NCBI RefSeq assembly: GCF_014202335.1
Contig: NZ_JACHGP010000001.1
Span: 481,804 to 545,803, forward strand
Origin: Mycobacterium sp. AZCC_0083
Lineage (GTDB): Bacteria; Actinomycetota; Actinomycetes; Mycobacteriales; Mycobacteriaceae
Reading direction: 5' to 3'
Length of the DNA stretch: 64,000 nucleotides
In this document: positions 33,716 to 42,329 of the stretch, piece by piece
Numbering within the stretch: position 1 is the first letter of the stretch
How the letters are laid out: each line of letters starts with the position of its first letter
Translations under genes and position numbers: made by a program
The notes under the pieces: model-generated
What the model was told of the DNA's origin: nothing
The model's database searches: none
Seen by the model: the letters and a program-made list of their open reading frames with translations, nothing else

Positions 33716-33994
33716 TCAGCCAAACAGGTACAACCCGGACAGCAGCGCCCACAATCCAAGGCAGTAGCCCTCGAACGCGACCCGCAACGGCATTGGGGCA
33801 CAGCGCAGTTCCATGAAGTCGAGCCCGACGAGCCGGACCTTGATCGCGGCGATCGCGAGCACCACGACCACCATCACCGATCCGGTGCCGTGGTCGACGC
33901 CCAGCGCGTAGGCGATCAGCGTCGCCACGATCAACACCAGCCACGACACTCCCGCGCGGCCACGTACGAAGGTGAGAGCCGATGGACCCGACAT
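33716..33994 (-). CDS. COX4/CyoD-like small membrane protein
   Basis: A 92-residue protein with three predicted membrane spans: VSWLVLIVATLIAYALG, VMVVVVLAIAAIKVRLVGL and VAFEGYCLGLWALLSGLYLF. It fits the small prokaryotic cytochrome-oxidase subunit IV family. Its ATG overlaps the stop of the CoxIII-like gene (ATGA). No catalytic oxidase subunit is nearby, so it is more likely a NorF-like accessory than part of a full oxidase encoded here. Confidence 0.8.
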   Translation of the reverse strand: MSGPSALTFVRGRAGVSWLVLIVATLIAYALGVDHGTGSVMVVVVLAIAAIKVRLVGLDFMELRCAPMPLRVAFEGYCLGLWALLSGLYLFG

Positions 33995-34584
33995 CAAGCC
34001 ACCAGGTACAGCAACGGGAACAGCACGATCCACAACAGGTCGACGAGATGCCAGAAGCAGGCCCCACCCTCGACCACGGCCATCCGGGTCTCAGTGAGCT
34101 CGCGCCGCCGGGTCTGGGTGAGCAGGAACGTCAGCACCGCCATCCCGACGCAGACGTGGAACAGGTGCACGCCGGTGAGGATGAAGTAGTACAGGTAGAA
34201 GCGGTTGGCACCCGCGCCGTGCCCAGCAGTCACCAGCGAGTAATACTCGAACACCTTGAGCGCGATGAAGACTCCGCCGCAGACCATCGCGCCCACAACG
34301 GCCGTGCGTGCGATGTGGCGCGCCCCCGACCGCAACGCTCCCAGCGCGACGACCACGCACAACGAACTCGTCAGCAGCACCAGGGTATTGGTGAGCCCGA
34401 CCCCGAGATGCAGCGTTCTGCGCGCCACGTCGAAGACTTCGGGTGCCTTGGCGCGCTCGACCATGAAGGTGGCGAAGAACGCACCGAATACCAGCATGTC
34501 GCCGAACAGGAAGACCCATGTTCCGTTCTCGCCGGGAACCCGCCGCGTCGGCGCCGCGGTGGCAGTCGGAGTGCCGAGAGTCAC
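33994..34584 (-). CDS. Cytochrome c oxidase subunit III-like (NorE-type) protein
   Basis: A 196-residue membrane protein with about five spans. TWVFLFGDMLVFGAFFATFM, LHLGVGLTNTLVLLTSSLCV, YYFILTGVHLFHVCVGM and FWHLVDLLWIVLFPLLYL are the classic CoxIII helices. It is shorter than seven-helix CoxIII and fits the NorE branch. GTG at 34584 overlaps the preceding stop (GTGA). The frame is open further upstream but is not coding there. Proton or oxygen handling for the local oxygenases is one idea, without direct evidence. Confidence 0.85.
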   Translation of the reverse strand: MTLGTPTATAAPTRRVPGENGTWVFLFGDMLVFGAFFATFMVERAKAPEVFDVARRTLHLGVGLTNTLVLLTSSLCVVVALGALRSGARHIARTAVVGAMVCGGVFIALKVFEYYSLVTAGHGAGANRFYLYYFILTGVHLFHVCVGMAVLTFLLTQTRRRELTETRMAVVEGGACFWHLVDLLWIVLFPLLYLVA

Positions 34585-35300
34585 GACGCCGCGGTGACCA
34601 ATGGTCGCTCGGCCGCCTGCTCCGCACCGATCGAGCGGAGCATGACCGCTGTCACCGCGACCATCCAGACGGAGAACGCCACCAACGGAACCCAGAAGGC
34701 GAAGACGCCGTTCCAGGCCAGCGGGCCTTCGTTGAAGATCATCACCGCCCCGCCGGGCAGCGCCAGCAGCGCGTACCAGGCGTTGAGGTAGCCGAACCAT
34801 CGCGGGAAGGTCGCAGGTTCCGTCCGGTCGACGAAGGACGCCGTGGTGAGCACCAGGGCCTGCACCACCAGAGTTCCGACGATCCCGACGAACATCAACC
34901 AGAACACGTCGTTGAGCGCCTGAGTGATCTCGGGATCGCGTTGTTCGGGACGAAACGCCGCTGCCGACAACACCATCATCGGAAAGAGGAAGCCCGGCAC
35001 GAAGATCACTCCGGCGAAGATTTGGGTGACCGACAGGACGCCCCATTTACCCTCGACCCGACGCACCCTCAGACAGATCGTGGCCAGGAACGGCAACGCG
35101 ACGCAGGCGGCGAGCAGGCTGAATGCCAGGCCCACCCTGACCCGCAGCTTGTTGGCGATGAGGAAGTCCGTGATGTCTTTGGCGCTCGCGGTCGGTGAAA
35201 GCGGCGGGATCAGCTTGGCGATGAGCATGAAGAAGACGAAGAACAGGGCGAGCATGACGATTCCGCCCCACGCGGCAATGCGTTGGAGTTTCAGATCCAT
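34581..35300 (-). CDS. Multi-spanning membrane protein of unknown function
   Basis: A 239-residue protein with about six membrane helices, starting with IAAWGGIVMLALFFVFFMLI. I do not recognise the family. It is the first gene of a three-gene unit with CoxIII- and COX4-like proteins, overlapping the CoxIII-like gene by four bases, so it probably forms a membrane complex with them. The 72 bases upstream are A/T-rich (TTTAACTAGTTTTA at 35330), in keeping with a promoter. Confidence 0.75.
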   Translation of the reverse strand: MDLKLQRIAAWGGIVMLALFFVFFMLIAKLIPPLSPTASAKDITDFLIANKLRVRVGLAFSLLAACVALPFLATICLRVRRVEGKWGVLSVTQIFAGVIFVPGFLFPMMVLSAAAFRPEQRDPEITQALNDVFWLMFVGIVGTLVVQALVLTTASFVDRTEPATFPRWFGYLNAWYALLALPGGAVMIFNEGPLAWNGVFAFWVPLVAFSVWMVAVTAVMLRSIGAEQAAERPLVTAAS

Positions 35301-35372
35301 GGCCGAATTCTAGATCGAATCCGCTCAATGTTTAACTAGTTTTATGATTTTATCCGGCCTACGCGAAGAGGG

Positions 35373-36194
35373 CTAGTACTGCGCCATGCCCTGGTCGACC
35401 GACAGTCGGGTAGCGGTAACGAAGCGCGACTCGTCCGATGCCAGCCAACACACCGCGGCCGCAACGTCTTCCGGCTCGCAAGCCCATTGCGGCAGGAACG
35501 GAGTGCCCATGTTGTTGAGTGTGGGGTTGGTCTCGGTCGCGGCGAACAACGCGGCGATCATGTCGCCACCACCCATCGGGGTGTTGACCGGCCCCGGATG
35601 CACGCTGTTGACCCTGATGTCGTGCTTGCCCAGTTCGGCGGCGAAGGCCCTGGCCATCCCCGTCACCGCGTGCTTGCTCGCGGTGTAGTGCACCATGAAC
35701 GGCTGCACCTTCACCCCCGCGTAAGAGCTGATGAGGATGATCGACCCGCCGCGGCCTCCGTCGATGATCCGTTGCGCGCCTGCCATCACCGTGTTCCACG
35801 TGCCCGTCACGTTGACGTCGATGATGTCGCGGAACGACTCCGGGGTGATTTCGTTCCACGGTGCGGGGATGCAGATTCCGGCGTTGGCCACGATGACGTC
35901 CAGTCGGCCGAACGCCTCGATGCCCTCGTCGACGGCGCTTCGCAGCGCCTCCAGGTCGCGGATGTCCGCGGCGGTGGCCATGATTCGACTACCCTTGGCC
36001 TTCACGAGCTCCACGGTCTCCGCGAGGTCATCGGGAGTGGCGGACGGGTAGCGCACTGATTCGGGCAACGGGCCTGCCAGGTCGACGGCGATGACGTCGG
36101 CCCCGTCCTCTGCCATCCGCACCGCGTGTGCACGGCCTTGTCCCCGGGCAGCCCCGGTGATGAACGCGACCTTGCCCTCGAGTCGACCCGTCAT
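35373..36194 (-). CDS. Mycofactocin-type SDR dehydrogenase
   Basis: A 273-residue SDR. TGAARGQGRAHAVRMAEDGA is the cofactor loop, IVANAGI the Asn segment, ISSYAGV and YTASK the catalytic Ser and Tyr/Lys. The insert after the second strand (ESVRYPSATPDDLAETVELV) is the mark of the mycofactocin-coupled family, whose NAD is not exchangeable. It would oxidise an alcohol with electrons going to mycofactocin. Its ATG overlaps the stop of the preceding dehydrogenase gene. A paralogue is at 39623. Confidence 0.9.
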   Translation of the reverse strand: MTGRLEGKVAFITGAARGQGRAHAVRMAEDGADVIAVDLAGPLPESVRYPSATPDDLAETVELVKAKGSRIMATAADIRDLEALRSAVDEGIEAFGRLDVIVANAGICIPAPWNEITPESFRDIIDVNVTGTWNTVMAGAQRIIDGGRGGSIILISSYAGVKVQPFMVHYTASKHAVTGMARAFAAELGKHDIRVNSVHPGPVNTPMGGGDMIAALFAATETNPTLNNMGTPFLPQWACEPEDVAAAVCWLASDESRFVTATRLSVDQGMAQY

Positions 36195-37033
36195 CGTGAT
36201 GTCCCTCCGGTCGCCGAGTCGGCATCGCCGAGGGCCAGCGGCCCCTCCTGCACGGCGGTGCCCAACAGTCCGAGCTCCACGCCGGCCTCTGCGGCGGCCT
36301 CGCGGCAGGCGGCGATGTCCTTGCGCAGGAACGGCCCGGCCCGCTCTGCGAACTCGTCCATCCCGCCAATGCGATGGGCATGTGCCGCCACCTGGCTACC
36401 GGCGCTGCACACCTGCAGCGCGGACAGCAGCACGTCCGGCTCGACGCCCAGTTGCTCGCCGAGTTGCGTTGCCGTCGCCAGGAGTTGGGCATTTGCAGCG
36501 AACAGCAAGTTGTTGATCAGCTTGATCGCCAACGCACTACCGAGCGGACCGGTCGGCACCACCGGGCCGGCGTACGCGGCCAGGAGCGGTGTCACGGCAG
36601 CGACGGCGTCACTCGGTCCTCCGATCAGCACGGTCAGCGCGCCCGCGGCGATGTCGTCCGCCGTGCCGCTGACCGGGGCGTCGAGAACGACCGGCGCGGA
36701 CGGCGAACTGTCACGTAACGCCTCGAGGGTCGACAAGTTTCCAGTGGTGTGCGAGACGAACACCGAACCCGGCTTCGCGTTGGCGATGAAACCGTCAGGC
36801 CCGAGGCCGGTTTCGCGAAGTTGGGCGTCGGAGAACAGGCAAGAAATGAGCACGTCACTGCCGCGCGCGAGGTCGGCCACCGATGCGGCCGGTACGGCGC
36901 CCTTCGCGGTCAGTCGGGCGCGGGTGTCATCGCGCCGAGCAAGTATCAGCACGTCATGGCCCGCACCGAGCAACCGCTCGACCATCGGTTCACCGAGCTG
37001 TCCGGCACCGAGGAATCCGATGGTATTGGTCAT
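36191..37033 (-). CDS. 3-hydroxyisobutyrate-dehydrogenase-like protein
   Basis: A 280-residue beta-hydroxyacid dehydrogenase with GFLGAGQLGEPMVERLLGAG as nucleotide loop, LDAPVSGTADDIAAG for substrate binding, and GSALAIKLINNLL with catalytic Lys and Asn. The ATG at 37033 follows the acyl-CoA dehydrogenase by 26 bases. It is related to the gene at 9068. The substrate is probably a small branched hydroxyacid or a ring fragment; this cannot be decided from the sequence. Confidence 0.88.
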   Translation of the reverse strand: MTNTIGFLGAGQLGEPMVERLLGAGHDVLILARRDDTRARLTAKGAVPAASVADLARGSDVLISCLFSDAQLRETGLGPDGFIANAKPGSVFVSHTTGNLSTLEALRDSSPSAPVVLDAPVSGTADDIAAGALTVLIGGPSDAVAAVTPLLAAYAGPVVPTGPLGSALAIKLINNLLFAANAQLLATATQLGEQLGVEPDVLLSALQVCSAGSQVAAHAHRIGGMDEFAERAGPFLRKDIAACREAAAEAGVELGLLGTAVQEGPLALGDADSATGGTSR

Positions 37034-37059
37034 GTGGTTCTCCGGTGGTTCGTGGAGAC

Positions 37060-38277
37060 TCAACCCGTCACGTCTCGCCCGATCAACTGCCGCGCGATCA
37101 CCCACTGCAGCACTTCGTTTGCGCCCTCGAAGATCTCCAAGATCTTGGCGTCCCGGTAGAGCTCCTCCAACCGGAATGTCTCGCCCGTTTCGGAGACCTG
37201 ACGGGCGAAGCCATACCCACCGAACACCTGGATCGCGTCGCGGGCCATGTCGGCAGCCAGCCTGGTGGCGAAGGTCTTGGCCATCGACGCCTCGGGTTCC
37301 GCGTGGCGGTCGCCGCCGTCGACCCGAAGTGCCGCCTTTTGGTAGAGGTTCCGTGCGCACTCGAGCTCGGTGGCCCGTTCGGCCAGCCGGTACTGCCAGT
37401 GCTGCATCGCACCAAGGGGTTTGCCGAATACGTGGCGCGTACGCATCCGCTCGACCGCGAGATCGAGCGCTGCCTGTGCGACACCCACCCCGGCAGCGGC
37501 GATGCCGATGCGACCATAGGTCAGGGTCGCCAGTGCGACGGACAACCCGCTGCCTGGCTCGCCAAGCACGTTGGTGCGCGGAACGACGACCTGGTCGAAG
37601 ACGATGTCCGCGGTCAGCTGGCCGCGGTGGCCCATTTTCAGGTCGGGCGTGCCAATCCTGACACCGGGGCTGTGTTTCAGATCGATGGCAAGCATCGTCA
37701 TTCCGCGCCCACTTCGACACAGGACGGCCGCCCAGTCAGCGACCGGGCTATTGGTGATCCAGCGCTTCCGACCGGTCACTACGAAGCCGTCGGGAGTCTC
37801 GTCGGCCACGGTCTGCATGGCCTCGACGGACAGGTCGCTGCTGGCGTCGGGTTCGGTGGTGGCGAACGCGAAGACGAGCTCACCCGTCACGAGTCCCGGA
37901 ATGAGGCACGCCTGCAACTCCTTCGAGCCGAACGACAACGCCTTGGGCACCAGAATGCATTGCCCGTCGTAGACGCCCGCCATGCTGCTGCTGTGATAGG
38001 CGATCTCCTCGGTCGCCGTGCACGTGCCGAGCAACGGGTAGTCCAAACCACGCCCGAACTCCGCGCCGAACGGAATCTCGAAGACACCCGCGCCGGCGAG
38101 CCCGCGAAAGGCCTGCCACGGAAAGCTGTCTGCAGTCTCCTCACGCTGGCCTATCTCGGCGGCATACGGCGCGACCGTCTCCTCCACCGCGAGCCGGACT
38201 TCCCCACGGAGTTCGATCGTCTCGGCCGGAAGCCCGACGTCGTGCCACATGCGGTCCTGGGTGCGCGGCACGTTCAC
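37060..38277 (-). CDS. Acyl-CoA dehydrogenase
   Basis: A 405-residue FadE with all usual motifs: FAFATTEPDASSDL, RKRWITNSPVADW, RTRHVFGKPLGAMQHWQYRL, IQVFGGYGFARQ, and ILEIFEGANEVLQW with the catalytic Glu. Unlike the paired genes at 50298/51340, it looks self-sufficient. It follows a P450 gene by one base and lies upstream of two dehydrogenase genes, forming a P450-FadE-dehydrogenase-SDR operon. Confidence 0.92.
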   Translation of the reverse strand: MNVPRTQDRMWHDVGLPAETIELRGEVRLAVEETVAPYAAEIGQREETADSFPWQAFRGLAGAGVFEIPFGAEFGRGLDYPLLGTCTATEEIAYHSSSMAGVYDGQCILVPKALSFGSKELQACLIPGLVTGELVFAFATTEPDASSDLSVEAMQTVADETPDGFVVTGRKRWITNSPVADWAAVLCRSGRGMTMLAIDLKHSPGVRIGTPDLKMGHRGQLTADIVFDQVVVPRTNVLGEPGSGLSVALATLTYGRIGIAAAGVGVAQAALDLAVERMRTRHVFGKPLGAMQHWQYRLAERATELECARNLYQKAALRVDGGDRHAEPEASMAKTFATRLAADMARDAIQVFGGYGFARQVSETGETFRLEELYRDAKILEIFEGANEVLQWVIARQLIGRDVTG

Positions 38278-38278
38278 G

Positions 38279-39484
38279 TCAGCGCCAGGTCAGGTTCAGC
38301 GAGTCCAGGCCGAATATCTGACCACCGTGCTCGACGGCCTCCCCCGACACCTCGTAGTCCGGGATGCGCTTGTGCCACTCCTCGAGGATCACCGCCATCT
38401 CCTGACGGGCGAGATGCGAGCCGAGGCAACGGTGCGGGCCGCCTCCAAACGACAGATGACGCGTGACGCCGCGGTCGAGGTCGACCTTGCGGGCGTCCGG
38501 ATACGCCGCCTCGTCGCGGCCCGCGAACGCCAACGAGAACGACGCCATGTCGCCCGCCTTGATCGGGCACCCATGGAAGTCCATGTCCTGGGTGGCCTTT
38601 CGGGCGGTCTGCACGATCGGGTAGGCGCGAAGCAACTCCTCCACGGCCTTGGGGATGAGTTCGGGCTCGGCAACGATCCTGGCGCGGTCGTCGGGGTGGG
38701 TGGCCAAGTGCAACAGCGCGTAGGACAGCTGGTTGGTCACCGTGTCGAGCCCGGCCATGAAGAGCAGCAGCAGGCAGTTGAGTAGGTCGATGTCGGTGAT
38801 GGGCTCGCCGTCGATGGCCCAGTCGATCGCCTTGCTGACGATGTCGTCGGCGTCGGGGTCGCGGTTGTCGCGACGCTCCTGGATGAGTCCCGAGAAGTAA
38901 CCCATCACCTGCATCATGCCCTCCATGCGGGCAGCGTTGACCTCATCGCCGACCCCGTCCTGGTGCAGGATCTGATCCGCCCACGCCATGAACTTCTCGA
39001 GTTCGTCGACGGGTAGGCCCATGATCACGAGGAACACCGTCGAGGGGAAGACTCTGGAGATCGAGGTCACGAAGTCGCATTCCCCGTCATCGACAAGCTT
39101 GTCGATGAGCTCACCTGCCAGCTTCTGCTGAGCGTCGTGCATACCCTTCACCCGGCCCGGCGAGAAGTATTCGGCCAGTACGTGGCGCCACTTGGCGTGG
39201 TCGGGCGGGTCGATCATGACCGGAATCCACTTGTAGGGCGGTTCCGGGTCGGTTGGCACGATGACGCTGCTGGACCACAGCTCGGGGTGCTGCAGGCCGT
39301 CGAGGATCACGGAGTTTTCGGTGAACACCCAGTAGTCCATGCCGACCTCGGTGTTGCGGAAGACCGGCCCCACCTCGTCCTTGCACCCATCGAGGAGTTT
39401 GAAGTGCGAGAGGGCCGGGGACCTTGGCGTGTTCATCTCGATGGACTTGACGGGACACGTTGCGCCTGCCTGGCTTTCGCTCAT
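38279..39484 (-). CDS. Cytochrome P450
   Basis: A 401-residue P450: I-helix LLLLFMAGLDTVTNQLS, K-helix EELLRAYPIV, haem loop FGGGPHRCLGSHLARQEM (thiolate about C353). The shared AGLDTVT, RCLGSHLAR and EEWHKRIPDY segments mark it as a close paralogue of the P450 at 13267. It heads a leftward operon, and its 138-base upstream region holds two GGTTAAC direct repeats. No dedicated ferredoxin is adjacent. Confidence 0.93.
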   Translation of the reverse strand: MSESQAGATCPVKSIEMNTPRSPALSHFKLLDGCKDEVGPVFRNTEVGMDYWVFTENSVILDGLQHPELWSSSVIVPTDPEPPYKWIPVMIDPPDHAKWRHVLAEYFSPGRVKGMHDAQQKLAGELIDKLVDDGECDFVTSISRVFPSTVFLVIMGLPVDELEKFMAWADQILHQDGVGDEVNAARMEGMMQVMGYFSGLIQERRDNRDPDADDIVSKAIDWAIDGEPITDIDLLNCLLLLFMAGLDTVTNQLSYALLHLATHPDDRARIVAEPELIPKAVEELLRAYPIVQTARKATQDMDFHGCPIKAGDMASFSLAFAGRDEAAYPDARKVDLDRGVTRHLSFGGGPHRCLGSHLARQEMAVILEEWHKRIPDYEVSGEAVEHGGQIFGLDSLNLTWR

Positions 39485-39622
39485 GACGTCCTTCCGAACT
39501 GGCCGCGACCGAGGCGAACTCGAAGACCGCGCGTGTGGCCACGGCGTGGACGATTCGGTCGACGGCGACTGATCGCACTAGGTTAACTATGTGAAATGGT
39601 TAACGCAATAGCGGGGCATGCG

Positions 39623-40438
39623 TCACCGGACCGCGAAGCCGGCGTCCAGCGGCCACGCCGTACCGGTGATGAACTTCGCCTCCTCGGACACCAGGAAGGC
39701 CACCGCGTTGGCGATGTCCTCGGGCGCGAGGACAGGGATCGGCAGCGCGTTCTGCATGGCACTGACGGCGGTGTCGCCTGCTTCGAACAGTGCCGCCATC
39801 GTCTCGTTCATCACCATCCCGGTCGCGACGCCGGTCGGATGGATGGTGTTGACGCGGATCGAATACTGGGCGTATTCGTTGGCCCACACCTGCATCAGGC
39901 CGACCAGGCCGCGCTTGGACGCCGTGTACGCCTGCCCGCCCGCTCGGTCGGTGCCGGTGCCCTTGAGCCCGGCACTCGACGACGTAATGACGATCGACCC
40001 GCCGCGGCCGCCGTCAATCAGGGAGGGCAAGGCGGCCTCCACGGTGTTCCACACGCCGAAGAGGTTGACGTCGACGATGTTGCGGAACGTCTGCCGCCGG
40101 TCGCCACCTGGGCTCAGTCGTACGACACCGGCATTGGCGATCACGATGTCCAGACGGCCGAACTCCTCCAGTCCGTCCGCCACCACCTGCTCCACGGCGT
40201 CGGCGTCCCGCACGTCGGCCTGTCGGGCGACGATGCGGCGGCCCTCCTTCTCGACGAGCCTTGCGGTCTCATCGAGATCCTCCGGGCGGGACTGCGGATA
40301 GTCGATCGAGTCGACGTCAGCGCAGATGTCCAGCCCGATGATGTCCGCGCCGTCGGCGGCTAGCCGGACCGCATGGGCGCGACCCTGACCGCGGCCCGCT
40401 CCGGTGATGAAGGCGACCTTGCCATCAAGTTTTCCCAC
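39623..40438 (-). CDS. Mycofactocin-type SDR dehydrogenase
   Basis: A 271-residue SDR with TGAGRGQGRAHAVRLAADGA, the insert DYPQSRPEDLDETARLVEKE typical of mycofactocin-coupled members, IANAGVV, ITSSSAGL and YTASK. GTG at 40438 is chosen because AAAGGAG lies just upstream. It resembles the SDR at 35373 throughout and ends a five-gene operon starting at 43469. Alcohol oxidation through bound NAD and mycofactocin is expected. Confidence 0.9.
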   Translation of the reverse strand: MGKLDGKVAFITGAGRGQGRAHAVRLAADGADIIGLDICADVDSIDYPQSRPEDLDETARLVEKEGRRIVARQADVRDADAVEQVVADGLEEFGRLDIVIANAGVVRLSPGGDRRQTFRNIVDVNLFGVWNTVEAALPSLIDGGRGGSIVITSSSAGLKGTGTDRAGGQAYTASKRGLVGLMQVWANEYAQYSIRVNTIHPTGVATGMVMNETMAALFEAGDTAVSAMQNALPIPVLAPEDIANAVAFLVSEEAKFITGTAWPLDAGFAVR

Positions 40439-40455
40439 GGGTGCGACTCCTTTAC

Positions 40456-40665
40456 TCAGTCGGCAATGCTGCCGGTGTGAATCCTGGCCAGCCGCAGGCC
40501 TTCCTGCGGATCGTCTACCTCGATGTCCCAGTCGCTGCAGGAGCACGTGCAGCGGAAATGTCCGTTCTCCGGCAGGATCGCCTGGCCGTCACACGAACCG
40601 CCGGTGTTGGCAATGCTGGCCAGGAACTCAAGCGGCTTCTCGTGAAGGGCACTGTCATCGGACAT
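40456..40665 (-). CDS. Small cysteine-rich hypothetical protein
   Basis: A 69-residue protein with four cysteines in GGSCDGQAIL and FRCTCSCSDWDIEVDD, spaced as if for one metal site. I do not recognise it. It lies between a DUF35 gene and an SDR gene with gaps of only 5 and 17 bases, so it belongs to the operon. It could be a small zinc or iron-sulphur protein; a role as an electron carrier to mycofactocin-type dehydrogenases is speculative. Confidence 0.65.
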   Translation of the reverse strand: MSDDSALHEKPLEFLASIANTGGSCDGQAILPENGHFRCTCSCSDWDIEVDDPQEGLRLARIHTGSIAD

Positions 40666-40670
40666 CGGTG

Positions 40671-41120
40671 TTACTCCTTGACCTGACCATCGGCCCGGAA
40701 CACGGGGAGCAGCCAGCCGTCGGTGATGGGCGAAAAGGCCACGCGCAACGACATTCCGATCGTGACGTCAGTCGGCGCGACGTCGACGACGTTGGACACC
40801 AACCGGGCGCCGGGCGCGTCGGGCAGGTCCAGCACGGCCGGCACCAAGAGCAGGTCGGGCATGCCAGGAAAGCCGTGCACGACTGCGAAGCTGTAAACGA
40901 TGGCCTTGCCGCTCAGTTCGACCCAATTCACCTGTTTCGATTGGCAATTCGGACAGAATGGGGTCGGAGGCAGCCGAAAGGTCCCGCAGTCGGCGCACTG
41001 AGGCGCGACCAGCCGTCGTTCCTTGGCCGCCTGCCAGAACGGCTCGGTGTCCTTGTTGACGGCGATCCGGACGTGCTCGCCGGGAATGGCCGTCGCCAGA
41101 GCGAGTGCAGCGGTACTCAT
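40671..41120 (-). CDS. DUF35 Zn-ribbon/OB-fold protein (thiolase partner)
   Basis: A 149-residue DUF35 protein with zinc ribbon CADCGTFRLPPTPFCPNC, an OB-fold (IVYSFAVVHGF), and an N-terminal acyl-CoA-binding helix EPFWQAAKERRLV. Its ATG overlaps the stop of the thiolase-like gene (ATGA). Together they should form the two-subunit aldolase or thiolase type known from Ltp2-ChsH2. Confidence 0.9.
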   Translation of the reverse strand: MSTAALALATAIPGEHVRIAVNKDTEPFWQAAKERRLVAPQCADCGTFRLPPTPFCPNCQSKQVNWVELSGKAIVYSFAVVHGFPGMPDLLLVPAVLDLPDAPGARLVSNVVDVAPTDVTIGMSLRVAFSPITDGWLLPVFRADGQVKE

Positions 41121-42325
41121 GCGGCCTTCCCCAAGATCAGCCCGCTGACCGGCAGGCTCGCAGGCCCACCCGTGACGAGGGCGAGTTCGGCGTCGGGGAC
41201 CTGGTTGATGGCGGTGCCGCGCATCTGCTCGACTCCTTCCATGACGTGGGTCATGCCGATGATGTAGGCCTCCGACAGCTGGCCGCCGTGGGTGTTGACC
41301 GGAATCGAGCCGCCGTCATACCGGATGGCGCCGCTCTCCACGAACGCGCCGCCCTCGCCCTTGTCGCAGAACCCATAGTCCTCCAACTGCATGAGCACCA
41401 TCGGGGTGAAGTGGTCATACAGCAGGGCGACGTCGATGTCGGCAGCGCCGATGCCTGCCTGCTCGTAGAGCCGATTGGCGATCGGTTTGTTGCCGGAGGA
41501 GGCGAAGTACTCGTCGGGCATCCCCATCCAGGCGAACGCCCGACCCCAGTCCTTGACTCCGCCGTGGGCGGCGGCAACCACCGGCACGGGCAGCTGCTTC
41601 AAGTCCCTTGCACGGTCCATGCTCGTGGTGATCACCGCGACGGCGCCGTCAGTCTCCTGGCAGAAGTCGTAGAGACACAAGGGTTCTGCGATCATCCGCG
41701 CGTTGAAGTAGTCCTCGAGCGTGAGGGGTTCGGGGTGCATCGCCTTCGGGCGATTCGCCGCGTTGGCCCGCGTGGAGAGCGCAATCTCGGCGAAGGCCTC
41801 GCGGCGCGTGCCGTAGAGGTACATGTGCCGCCGCGCCAGCACCGACATCAGCTGGCCGGGACCGAACAGTCCCGACGGTTGCAGGAACGAGTTGATCGGA
41901 TCGGGCTCCAGCGCCGAGAACACCGAACCGAGCCTCTGCTTGGACTGCTGCAACGCCATCACGGTCACCACCACCGAGGCATCGCCCGCCACGATGGCCG
42001 CCCGCGCCAGCCCGATCGCACCCGCAGAGCCGCCGCCACCGGAGGTCAGGGCGGCGGTGAACCGAACTTCCGGAATCCCAAGGGTTTCCATGAAGTCTGC
42101 GGTGTCCATCTTCTCGGTGTAACCCGCGCTGGCGCCGGAGTAATAGGCGAAGCCGTCGATGTCGGCGACGTTCAACCCGGCATCCGCGCACGCGGCCAGG
42201 ATCGATTCGCCGGCCAACTCGGTGATGGACTTGGGTAGCGAGCCGCCGCGCTTGTAGTAGGGCGTGGAGCCGATGCCGACGATCGCGACGTCGCGCAGAC
42301 CGTTCGTTGCCGATGAAGTGGTCAC
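41117..42325 (-). CDS. Thiolase-like lipid-transfer protein (Ltp type)
   Basis: A 402-residue protein of the thiolase superfamily. It starts AIVGIGSTPYYKRGG and ends with VNTHGGQLSEAY. The usual nucleophilic Cys is replaced in TSGGGGSAGA, so it is not a normal beta-ketothiolase. LLYDHFTPMVLMQLEDYGF matches the Y-D-x-F region of Ltp2-like retro-aldolases. With the DUF35 protein behind it, C-C cleavage of a beta-hydroxyacyl-CoA is likely. GTG at 42325 lies four bases after the amidohydrolase stop. Confidence 0.88.
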   Translation of the reverse strand: MTTSSATNGLRDVAIVGIGSTPYYKRGGSLPKSITELAGESILAACADAGLNVADIDGFAYYSGASAGYTEKMDTADFMETLGIPEVRFTAALTSGGGGSAGAIGLARAAIVAGDASVVVTVMALQQSKQRLGSVFSALEPDPINSFLQPSGLFGPGQLMSVLARRHMYLYGTRREAFAEIALSTRANAANRPKAMHPEPLTLEDYFNARMIAEPLCLYDFCQETDGAVAVITTSMDRARDLKQLPVPVVAAAHGGVKDWGRAFAWMGMPDEYFASSGNKPIANRLYEQAGIGAADIDVALLYDHFTPMVLMQLEDYGFCDKGEGGAFVESGAIRYDGGSIPVNTHGGQLSEAYIIGMTHVMEGVEQMRGTAINQVPDAELALVTGGPASLPVSGLILGKAA

Positions 42326-42329
42326 GCGC

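Noticed and set aside
36126..38466. Two plus-strand frames over 500 codons opposite the dehydrogenase and FadE genes
   Set aside because: The minus-strand genes carry complete family motifs; these frames show none and are antisense shadows.
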